Assembly: GCA_025618425.1 (NCBI GenBank)
Contig: CM046833.1
Location: 32,373,747 to 32,437,746 of the forward strand
Reading direction: 5' to 3'
Source of the DNA: Heliocidaris tuberculata
Taxonomy: Eukaryota > Echinodermata > Echinoidea > Camarodonta > Echinometridae
DNA: 64,000 nucleotides
Shown: positions 47,803 through 57,021 of the stretch, in pieces
Layout: each line of letters starts with the position of its first letter
Position numbering within the stretch: position 1 is the stretch's first letter
Made by a program: the position numbers and the translations under genes
The notes under the pieces: generated by a model
Database searches by the model: none
Told to the model about the DNA's origin: nothing
The model's input: only the letters and a program-made list of their open reading frames with translations

Positions 47803-48922
47803 GGAGCCTGTCCCGAAATAGTCATCCCATTTTACTCATAAGATTTGACCCCTTAGAGTTACTTAGACCATTTAAGTCATTGACAAAAAGGTTTTCAGCC
47901 TGACCGTAGCCGTTTAGCCCCCAGAGCCCCCAAAGAGACGTCAAAGTCAGGTCGATTTTACCCCATCTTCCCCATGCACCAAACTTTGTCAGTAAGAAGC
48001 AGTATGACTGGACATTAAAAAAAACACCAAAAAAAGTGACAAAAATTTCTGTCGGGATAGGGTGTCAGATGGCCCCTAAAAATTGGGGTAAATTTTTCCC
48101 CTTGAATCCCAGTGACCAAATTTTGTCAGAAGGAAGAGCTATGGATGTACATTCCAAGAATATAAAAACTGACAAAATTGTCCATCGGGAAGGGGGTGTC
48201 AGACCCCCTGAAATGAAAACCCCAAAGCCTTTGACAATGCTTTGCCCCCCCCCCCCCAAAAAAAAAATACTCTGCATGGAAAGAAAAAACATTTTCTTAC
48301 CTTCTGACTATAATTTAAAAGCATTTTATTCAATTCACTTTAAATTTTCATAACATAATTTTGAGTATAATAATCTTCTTGAGGTGCAGTTTAGTGTTAA
48401 TTGGTCTTTTGATTAATAAGTTATTAAATTGTTAAAATGTATTGCTTTCTCAAAAATAGCAAAAATAATGTCAGGATTATGTAAACACACCCATTTTTCA
48501 TCTTCACCTGTTTGACAAGGCATAATAAAAAGAGCTTTTGAGGTATCTGTTGTATGTGACTGCCAGGCTGAAATGTACTATTCATGTGTTAATTGCAGAT
48601 ACCAAGCAAGGACCTCTATTGTGCCTCGTCAGATGGTCAGTGGATGTGTTTACATAATCCTGACATTTTGGGGGCTACTTTTGAGAAAGCAATACATTTT
48701 TCACAATTTAATAACTTATTAATCAAAAGACCAATTAACACTAAACTGCACCTCAAGAAAATTATTATACCCAAAATTATGTTGTGAAAATTTAAAGTGA
48801 ATTGAATAAACAGCCTTTTTGTCAATGACTTAGATGGTCTAAGTAACTTGTAGGGTCAAAAAAAAAATTGACAGGGTCAAATTTTATGGGTAAAATGAGA
48901 TGACTATTCCGGGACAGGCTCC
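47803..48922. mobile_element. Foldback element (1.1 kb)
   Basis: The outer ends GGAGCCTGTCCCGAAATAGT and the reverse of ATTCCGGGACAGGCTCC match. Inner arms pair as well (CTTGAGGTGCAGTTTAGTGT at 48379 with ACACTAAACTGCACCTCAAG at 48739). The left arm carries a direct repeat of about 125 bp around 47950-48210. It has no protein-like ORF. Confidence 0.78.
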
Positions 48923-49207
48923 CAGACTATCATTGTTATTCATAATACTTTTGCTCTGTGTTAGTCAGTTTAAACAAACTGATGAGCTTTTGTTGTTGTT
49001 GTTGGTCGATTTATTTGCTTGTTAGAATATTTTTGGCCAACTTGTGACTTTAGTCTAACCGCCCTCCCCTCCCCCTGAAATTATTGTAGCAACGACCTCT
49101 TTATAAACATTTAATTTTCTATAAATTTCTGAAGATTATTGCATGTAAACTTTACAAAGTGGGCATTGAATAATGACAACCAATTAACTCATAATGCATA
49201 ATCAAGT

Positions 49208-49420
49208 AGAAGGACAGGAGAAAAAGGAAATGAAAAAGATCGAAAGAAAAAAAAGAGGAGAGGGAGGGAGGATCGAGGGGAGGGAGGAAAAGAAGGTGAA
49301 GGAGGAGGGTGGAAGGGGAGTATTAAGAGAATAAGAAGGAGGAGGGGAAAAAGAGGAAGGGGAGGAGGGGGTGGGGGAGAGGACGAGGATGAGGGGGGAA
49401 TAAGGGGGAGAACAAGAAAA
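49208..49420 (+). repeat. Homopurine (GA-rich) tract
   Basis: About 200 bp is nearly all A and G on the + strand, just upstream of the proposed AAR2 first exon. Confidence 0.9.
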
Positions 49421-49439
49421 TAAATTACTGCAATGTGCT

Positions 49440-49632
49440 GCGCTGACCTCTTTTCAAAGTGACATAATAATCAACCAGTTGATTGCGGTCGCTCACCAGG
49501 AAGAAGAAGAAGAACTTTCTCAGAGCGCGTTTAACTTTCTACTCTAGCGCCATCTATGGCTATCTTTGCTTTCTGCACTCATTTCGCAACATTTCCTCGA
49601 CGCGATCGTCAAATTCTGGATGCTATTACACT
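49440..49632 (+). promoter_or_regulatory. AAR2: Candidate AAR2 promoter and non-coding first exon
   Basis: A locally GC- and CpG-richer stretch (GCGCGTTTAAC, CTAGCGCCATCTATGG, TCGACGCGATCGTC) stands out from AT-rich surroundings and ends at ACACTG followed by GTAATT, a possible donor. It is the nearest promoter-like sequence upstream of the AAR2 splice acceptor at 53993. GCGCCATCT resembles a YY1-type site common at housekeeping promoters. This is inference only; no transcript data were seen. Confidence 0.28.
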
Positions 49633-50019
49633 GGTAATTGATTTTGGTTTTACTTAGTTATTGGAGTTTTATGGAATTGTAATGATTATGTATTACCTGA
49701 ACGTACAGTTGAAAAGTATATTGAGTGCTGACACCCGCAAAGAGAGTTGAAAGATATTTTAGGATATAAGTTCAGTCCCATGTACACGCTTCTGTGTATG
49801 GTTTCGCGAACCCTTCCTTGTAACTTGCGGTAGCCTTGGATTGCGATTGCGATATGTGCGCGACATTGCTCCAGTTCTTAAATGTTTATGTCATGAATGT
49901 TAGCGCATGAATCTGTGCCAATCACAATTTCACAGCATCATAATGATGCTCTCTGAATGATTTTTTTTAGTAATGTAAATGATTAAAGTAGATCTAGAGC
50001 ACTTATCGATCTAGGATGC

Positions 50020-50731
50020 GGGCTAACTCGGCACTAGGGCGAACTCGGCCTTGGCGGAAAATCGCCGCGGAGTGAGCCCAGAGAGTTAAAGTGATTGCAA
50101 ACACTTGTGTTGAATTTCGCATTTAATTACACATTTCAAAACACTTAAATTCAAATTATTTGATATCAATGTGTAAAATGATTAGCAAAGAAGTAATGTT
50201 GACAATTTCAAGAAGTAAAATTATGCAAAACATGAAATTTAAGGCTAAAAATGGGTACGGTGCGTAGCGTGGACTTCAACTCTTGAAACATAGTCACCGC
50301 GCAGTGCCGAGTTCGCCCTAGTGCCGAGTTCACCCTAGTGCCGAGTTAGCCCGACCCCTCGATCTACTACTAAGTACTAGATCTATACATGTATGTAGTT
50401 CACTCACACGGGGTCGGGCTAACTCGGCACTAGGGCGAACTCGGCACTGCGCGGTGACTATGTTTCAAGAGTTGAAGTCCACGCTACGCACCGTACCCTT
50501 TTTTAGCCTTAAATTTCATGTTTTGCATAATTTTACTTCTTGAAATTGTCAACATTACTTCTTTGATAATCATTTTACACATTGATATCAAATAATTTGA
50601 ATTTAAGTGTTTTGAAATGTGTAATTAAATGCGAAATTCAACACAAGTGTTTGCGATCACTTTAAATCTCTGGGCTCACTCCACGGCGATTTTCCGCCAA
50701 GGCCGAGTTCGCCCTAGTGCCGAGTTAGCCC
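50020..50731. repeat. Double-palindrome: two inverted copies of a TIR element
   Basis: The left copy (50020-50352) and right copy (50416-50731) are near-identical and head to head, with about 57 bp between them. Each copy is itself bounded by inverted GGGCTAACTCGGCACTAGGG and its complement. The left copy has one extra 17-nt GCCGAGTTCACCCTAGT unit. Confidence 0.88.
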
Positions 50732-51194
50732 CCATCCACTCACACTTATGCGAGGTTACACTTATAGTACATATGTACAAGCTTATCTGAAGATAACCTT
50801 GTACTCCAGACGAGCTTTTATGGGTGAATAGGCTTCAATAGCTTTTGTGTGTATCAGCAGGCCTTTTTCCAGTCTAGACAATACAGGAGAGGAAAATAAT
50901 TATTTAAAATTTCATTTTCAATTCTGAATCCCCAAATTTGTGGCACAGTAAGAGTTGAAGAGTCCCTGAATCAGGTAATCTAGCAAATTTAAGAAAATTA
51001 AATCTTGCTTAGAGCAATTTTGTTGTGTGTTTGTGTCTGCTGCAACAGTCAATGTTGGACGCAGTCCCATATATAGGCAAGGGCCTATGAGTGCGCCAAC
51101 ACCAACTGACCAATGTGCGAGGATATCTACAATAACCTTGCATATGTGCGAGTGGTACCATACCAAGTCACTTATACATGTACAAGCTTATCTG

Positions 51195-51349
51195 GGGAGC
51201 GTTTCATCAAGTGTCTTGTTGGTGATTTTTACCGACAAATTTGCTCTCGGGCGTCTCAACCAATCAGATGCAAGGATTTCAGGAGCTTATAACAGTTATT
51301 GCACATGTTGCAACTTGTCATTGATGAAAAGTTTTATGAAACAGGACCC
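51195..51349. mobile_element. Palindromic GGGAGCGTTTCATC element
   Basis: GGGAGCGTTTCATCAAGTG and TTTTATGAAACAGGACCC are imperfect inverted ends; the interior CCAATCAGATGCAAGG is shared with the elements at 8524 and 35297. The empty site survives nearby at 50790: AAGCTTATCTGAAGATAA. Confidence 0.72.
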
Positions 51350-51656
51350 AGAAGATAAGTTTGTACTCCACAATAGCTTTTACGGGTGAATAGGTTTCAA
51401 TAGCTTTTGTGTGTATCAGCAGGCCTTTTTCCTGTCTAGATCATTCATACATGAGAGGAAAATAATTCAAATTTCACTTTCAACTCTGAATCCCCAAATT
51501 TGTGGCACGTACAGTAAGAGTCCCTGAATCAGGTAATCTAGCAAATTTAAAATTCAATCTTGCTTAGAGCAATTTTGTTGACTGTTTTTGACTGCTGCAA
51601 CAGTGAATATTGGACACAGTCCCACATAGGCAAGGGCCTATGAGTGACACCAAGTA

Positions 51657-51831
51657 CAGTGGAACCTCGTTATAAAGAGCACTGATATAACAAACTCTCG
51701 TTATAACAAGGTGATTTTCCTGGTCCCATCTCTTTGTATTCTATTGTATTTTGGCCCTGATATAACAAGGTTTCAATATAAAGAGGAAATTTCTCTGGTC
51801 CCAAGGACCTCGTTATAACGAGATTCCACTG
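51657..51831. mobile_element. pogo-like MITE (175 bp)
   Basis: CAGTGGAACCTCGTTATAA and the reverse of TTATAACGAGATTCCACTG form the ends, and TA is duplicated on both sides. CAGTnnAACCTCGTTATAA ends are known from pogo/Tigger-type MITEs of the Tc1/mariner superfamily. Confidence 0.85.
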
Positions 51832-51960
51832 TAATAGTAATTGTTGACCACTAAGAACGAACAATGCCAAAATATTACTAACTGTATATTCTATCGCATG
51901 TACTAAATGTATGGGGGGGAATAAAATGAATAATTCAGCTCTTAAAAATCTCACTCTTAG

Positions 51961-52952
51961 TTTTAAAGTAGAAATTCATACGTTTTCGTACATGATTACA
52001 TTTATATATCATCAGAAAGCTTAAAACCCAAAGAATAAAATGACTCTATTATCAAGCATTGACACAAAAGTGGTAAGGTGAAATAAGCAAAGTGAAGATA
52101 GTACTTTTGGAAAGAAGCAATGGGGAAGGACTGCCGATGAAAATGGTCTGTCGAGTATGACCTAGGCGTATGGGCGCACTACTGATCTATGCATATTAAC
52201 ATTCACGCAGTAGTCGTGAACGTGCTTCTGCAACATTTCTTCATTGCGATCGAAATGCGTCACGAGAATGTTAAAATTTAGATAATTATGGGGGATAAAG
52301 AAGAAAAGTATCTCAGAAACCTGTCGTTCATACATTGCATGAATGAAAACAAAAATTGTATTCGCTATGATAGTGATATTAGCCCTATATCATGCTCGAA
52401 ACTACCATGGAAATGTTACCAACCTCCTACGTGATCACTCACTCACACAGCTATGCGTCCCGTATATGTGTACAACAGGTACAGCTTGTCCAACATCGCT
52501 GCATTGTGAAACGCATCACAAAAATGTTAAAGTTTAGCTAATTACGGGGGATAGAGAAGAAAGAAAGTCCAGAAACCCGTCATTCAGGCTTTATTGTATG
52601 CAAGCTAAATTGCAGAAGTGGCGAAAAACGCATAAAACAGTGTAAATGAGAAGTTTACGAGCAATGTATTTTGTCGCAGAATCACATTCACGACTTCTGC
52701 GTGAATGTTAAGGAAAATGCAGTAGAGATCAGTGCGTCCATACGCTTGTAAACGTCATACTCGACAGACCATTTTCCTCGGCGGTCCTTCCCTATTGCTT
52801 CTTTCCAAAAGTACTTTCTTTACGGTGCTTATTTCACCGTACCACTTTTGTGTCAATGCTTGATAATAGAAACATTTTATTCTTGGGGTTTTAAGCTTTC
52901 TGATGATATATAAATGTAATAATGAAGAAAATGTATGAGTTTCTACTTTAAA
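51961..52952. mobile_element. Foldback element (about 1 kb)
   Basis: The left arm (51961-52187) and right arm (52722-52952) pair over about 220 bp (GCATTGACACAAAAGTGGTA with TACCACTTTTGTGTCAATGC; AATGGTCTGTCGAGTATGAC likewise). Between them is a direct repeat around AATGTTAAARTTTAG and GGGGGATARAGAAGAAA (about 52240-52340 and 52495-52600). Confidence 0.8.
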
Positions 52953-53993
52953 TGGCCGTTAGGAAGAACTTCTGATATTTCCAGCAATTTCTGAAGTCAA
53001 AATCGATTTTTTTTTTTTTACCATTGCATGTTGTTTTCATTCCGCCGATGTTTTAGACTCAACTCGGCCAATAAAATTTTGTCGACAAAGAAACTCGGTA
53101 TGGCGCGCGAACAGCAGTCTCTATGATCACGCACATGAAAATCAGAACTTTTACATGTGCCCCATAGTGACCAAATTTTTTTTTTGGGGGGGGGATGTCA
53201 GTGCTCGTGGCGACCAAGATATTTACATGTAATGACATCAATACCCTCTTTCGCCAGAACTGACAGTAAAGTAAGGATTTCATTTTTGGAATTATGTTTT
53301 CCAACATCGTTGAGTTGAATTTATTGTATTTCATGGATATGTTGGTGTCGGTATTTGTAAATTAAATGCTGATTTCGAATGAATATTGGTGACTTTTGTG
53401 CAGTGGTGTTTGAAAGTGTTGAGGTGTATGACCGTCCAAGAGTATGCACACGAAGTATAGTAATGCCGCTATGAGTGACATGTACAAGCTTTTCTGAAGA
53501 TCTACAGTAACTGTTAGACTTTACTTGTGTTACCTGGCTGTAATTATTTTTTACTGAATGGAATAATTATTTTTCTTTAAAGATTTTGCTATATATGTGT
53601 TGGAATTATTCACTTGCTTAATGCTTTCTAGTGCAGCTGCAGGAACTTTATCAACTTTACCTTGCCGATCATCAACCTTGTGACATACAGACCCATGTGA
53701 AACAGACCCATATATGAAAAACAATAACAACAACAACTTTATCATCATCACTTCAGAGTTAATTTTAAAGGGGTTTCATCATGTTTGTCCATGCTATGTA
53801 TTTCTCATTTGAATTATGTGCATTGGGAGGAGGATGCAAAATATTGGGAAGTTTTTCAGAGTCAACCACAAATTTTGATATAAAAGGGTTTTGTTAAAGA
53901 TGATGTATATAACTTTTGTTACTAAAGAAGATATATTTATATGCTTGCTGTTGACTAACATTTTCTGTTAATTCTACTTTATTTAATTTTTAG

Positions 53994-54010
53994 GACATTG
54001 AGAAGACAGA
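53994..54010 (+). promoter_or_regulatory. AAR2: AAR2 5'-UTR junction and start context
   Basis: TTTAATTTTTAG is a good acceptor 17 nt before the ATG. The start has A at -3 and G at +4, a strong Kozak context. This supports translation starting at 54011. Confidence 0.65.
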
Positions 54011-55138
54011 ATGGCATCATCAAGTAACATGGATCAAAAGACTGCGAACGTCCTGTTTGAGGAAGGAGCTGCTTTGATCCTCCTCAATGTGCCTCCAGGA
54101 ACAGAGTTTGGAATCGATTACAATTCCTGGAACACTGGAAACCGCTTCAAAGGAGTGAAAATGATTCCACCCGGGGTCCACTTTATCTACTACAGTGCTG
54201 TCAACTTGAAGAGTAGAGACTCTGCCCCTAGGACAGGATTCTTTCACTGTTTCAAACCCAGAGAGATTGTCATCAAGCGATGGGATGGAGGGATTGAGGA
54301 CTTGGTAGATGTTAAGGTGACTGATAGTTCTGATCAGGATGAGAAAGCGCAGCTGCAAGAGTATGACCCATGTCTCGGAGCCTACCCTTATGAAAGTCTG
54401 AAACGCTGGGTGTCTCTGACCAACCTTATCAGTGAGGACATAGTGGCAAAGCTCTCTCCACTCAGTGGGAAGATCGTGTCAGTCGCTCAGCTTGTCCCTG
54501 ACATGGCCACCAGGACAACAGCTGATAGGAAGTTGATGGCAGAGGCCAATAAAGAACTCCTGAAGAGCAGGAATCCCGAAGATCACTTACCCCAGATGCA
54601 TCGTGAACCAGGAACTGAGATCAGGTTCTCCAAGATCTCCAAACAGAACTACCCAGAGGGTGCAACGCCCAAAGAGATCACCAAGTATAGCTTAGATCAC
54701 ACCTTCACCTTGGACAAACTCCTTGGGGAAAACTACCCTACAGACTCTCAAGGTGTCCTAGCAGAGCTACAGCTTGCCTTTGTGTGCTTCCTCATTGGAC
54801 AAGTTTATGATGCCTTTGACCAATGGAAGAAGCTCGTCCACCTCCTCTGTTCCTGCATTGAAGCAATGTCCACACATAGTGATCTCTACTCCACTCTGGT
54901 CAGCGTCCTTCACTTTCAGGTCAGGGAGATCCCATCAGACTTCTTTGTGGATATTGTCTCAAGCAATAACTTTCTGACTGTGACCTTGAGGGATTTTTTC
55001 CTGAACCTTAATCAGTCTGAGGCTGAGGGAGCGTTGAAGGAGAAAGGCAGGAAATTCAAGAAGAACCTGACCAAACATTTCACATGGGATTTTGATGAGG
55101 AGCCTGAGGATGAGGCTCCTGTTGTAGTTGATCTTTAA
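54011..55138 (+). CDS. AAR2: AAR2 splicing factor (U5 snRNP assembly factor)
   Basis: This is a complete 375-residue ORF in one exon. AAR2 binds PRP8 (RNase H-like and Jab1/MPN domains) in the cytoplasmic U5 snRNP precursor and is later exchanged for BRR2; this role is known from yeast and human. Family hallmarks are obvious: residues about 25-55 include NVPPGTEFGIDYNSW and KMIPPGVHF, about 118-135 GAYPYESLKRWVSLTN, about 215-225 EGATPKEITKYSLD, about 245-280 an AFVCFLIGQVYDAFDQW helix, and about 306-322 EIPSDFFVDIVSSNNFLT. The N-terminal part is the beta-rich domain and the C-terminal half the helical domain, ending in an acidic EEPEDEAPVVVDL tail. The length is near the human protein's 384. 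The start at 54011 is chosen for its Kozak context and family length; Met7 is an alternative. All coding sequence lies in one exon. Confidence 0.97.
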   Translation: MASSSNMDQKTANVLFEEGAALILLNVPPGTEFGIDYNSWNTGNRFKGVKMIPPGVHFIYYSAVNLKSRDSAPRTGFFHCFKPREIVIKRWDGGIEDLVDVKVTDSSDQDEKAQLQEYDPCLGAYPYESLKRWVSLTNLISEDIVAKLSPLSGKIVSVAQLVPDMATRTTADRKLMAEANKELLKSRNPEDHLPQMHREPGTEIRFSKISKQNYPEGATPKEITKYSLDHTFTLDKLLGENYPTDSQGVLAELQLAFVCFLIGQVYDAFDQWKKLVHLLCSCIEAMSTHSDLYSTLVSVLHFQVREIPSDFFVDIVSSNNFLTVTLRDFFLNLNQSEAEGALKEKGRKFKKNLTKHFTWDFDEEPEDEAPVVVDL

Positions 55139-56118
55139 TCTTTGACCTTATGCAAACAGTATTATCACACAGATGTACCATGAACCCAAAACAGTTTAAT
55201 TTGAAAATGTTTAAGTAAATCTATAAAAGTGCTACAAAGTGCTGTAAGTGCACTTTTCATGCTTAACATAAGCAAGGCAAGTATCTCTGATAGAATGGAA
55301 ATGTCCAGAAATCAGAGCCGTTAAATGGAGTTTTTGAAATAAGATTACAGCATAGGTAGTAAAGATTGTACTACATGTAACTTTAGATCTGGCTTGTATC
55401 CCAACTTCATGTAAGGAGGTAGAGTTAGTGCATTGATTTACATCCTTTAGAAATTTGTTTTAATATCATGTGAAGATATCATGTTATCAGGGCATAAATT
55501 TCTGATTTTCATTTCATGACATAATTTATTTTGTTTATTCAGTTTGATCCAGAATAATAGTGAATTAAAGATAAAGCAGAGTTCTGGTCATGCAGTTAAA
55601 TTGTGAAACTGTCTCGAAGGAATTGGGGAAAGTTGACCATGTCGACATACGAATTGTTTTATACTGTGTTGTTTTGGAATCATAAAAATTGACCTATTTT
55701 TGCTGAAAAGCACATGTACTGCACACAGAAATGGGTATATGGGACTACACACACAAGTGGCATGAATGTTCGGCCCAAACATTTCAGCTATTTTTTAGTC
55801 ATATTTCGAATATAAGAGCATTTGAAGAGCATTCCTTTTCAGGGGACGTTTCTGCTATGATCTTCTTCAAAACTGACATAGAAGGAATGAGAAAGCTCAC
55901 AAATTATTTGTCACCTTTCCCAGAACTCAAGATTCCTTTTATCAGGTTGACATTTGGCGCTCCATAAATCAGTGGAAGTTAGGTCTGGTTTAATGTATTT
56001 GTTTCAGAGCACTGGGTTTCCCATCTACTTTGTAACTTTTTAAAGATAATCTTCATTACTGTATTCTTTTTTTAAATAGTAATAATGTTGGGCCAATTAC
56101 ATTTGTACATCTAATAAA
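55139..56118 (+). terminator. AAR2: AAR2 3' UTR with candidate polyadenylation signal
   Basis: After the stop there is AT-rich sequence, then a REP-A copy (55569-55940). The first clear AATAAA is at 56113-56118. If it is used, the UTR of about 1 kb contains a transposon-derived segment; an earlier variant signal is possible. Confidence 0.4.
55569..55940 (+). mobile_element. REP-A copy, nearly full length
   Basis: After TTAA (55565-55568) it starts AGATAAAGCAGAGTTCTGG and runs without insertion to CCCAGAACTCAAGATTCC. The right TTAA has decayed. This is the cleanest uninterrupted copy in the window. Confidence 0.8.
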
Positions 56119-56481
56119 ATCAACAATTTATGTGACAAAATGAAAGCTATGAATTCTGTACTTTGTGATTTTTTTGTGTGTGACAAATTATGCGATGCAT
56201 TGCAACATTTCAAAATTGTCAAATGTCAAAGTAACTTTCTCCTAGACACAAAGTGTAATGCCCCATTTACACTTGGCCTCATTTTCGTCACGCACTGCCA
56301 CGCATTACTGCGTACCAATGCGTTCTGTTGAGAGGCCATTGCCAAATTTTGGGAGTCAAGTCTGATTTACTAATAGTTCACGCTATGTTTACGCCCAAAT
56401 TAATCATTGTTCACGCATTCTCATTCATTGTCACGGACTTGTATGGACAGAGCTGAAGATATTTTGGATCGACTGCATTAA

Positions 56482-56978
56482 AGGGGAAGTTCACCCCGAA
56501 GATTACTTGAGTTTAAAAAATGCAGAAAAAATAAAGAAAAATATTGGCGAAAGTTTGGACAAAATCCGTTAAAGAATAACGGAGTTATGGACTTTTGAAG
56601 TTTTGATTTTGTGACGTCACATGCGAGCAGCTCCTCCATTATGTAATGTGATAAATATTCCATAAAATACAGTTTTCTCAGAAAATTTAGAATATTTTCG
56701 TCTGTGCATTTGATATATTGTCAGAAATGTTATTCAATACTAGATTCTGAAAAGAAACAATATCAATTTATCGTGGAACGTAAAAAAAATGCAAATATAT
56801 GGAATATTTATTACATGACCAATGGGCAGCTGCTCGCATGTGACGTCACGAATCCAAAACTTTAAATACTCATAACTCTTTTATTATTTGACCGATTTTC
56901 ATCAAACCTTCGCCAATATTTTTCTTTATTTTTTCTGCATTTTTTAAACTCAAGTGATCCTCAGGGTGAACTTCCCCT
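56482..56978. mobile_element. TTAA-flanked foldback MITE (497 bp)
   Basis: The ends AGGGGAAGTTCACCC and the reverse complement GGGTGAACTTCCCCT are flanked by TTAA (56478-56481 and 56979-56982). Inner arms pair over more than 150 bp (GTGACGTCACATGCGAGCAG with GCTGCTCGCATGTGACGTCA). The paired GTGACGTCAC words are CRE-like palindromes. It fits a Kolobok-type non-autonomous element. Confidence 0.85.
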
Positions 56979-57021
56979 TTAAACATGTAAAGATCACATG
57001 ATTTAATAACATGTTCAAAAT

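Larger units (their letters stand above)
49633..53993. other. Proposed AAR2 5'-UTR intron (about 4.4 kb)
   Basis: The right boundary is clear (TTTAATTTTTAG before 53994); the left boundary is only proposed. It contains a double palindrome (50020-50731), a partial direct duplication (50780-50960 and 51175-51580), a palindromic MITE (51195-51349), a pogo-like MITE (51657-51831) and a foldback (51961-52952). No coding exon was recognised. Confidence 0.4.

Noticed and set aside
51027..51389. 120-codon + strand ORF
   Set aside because: It runs across a local duplication and the palindromic element at 51195-51349; the frame is not maintained in the other copy.
54020..54358. 112-codon minus-strand ORF
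   Set aside because: It is the antisense shadow of the AAR2 coding sequence.
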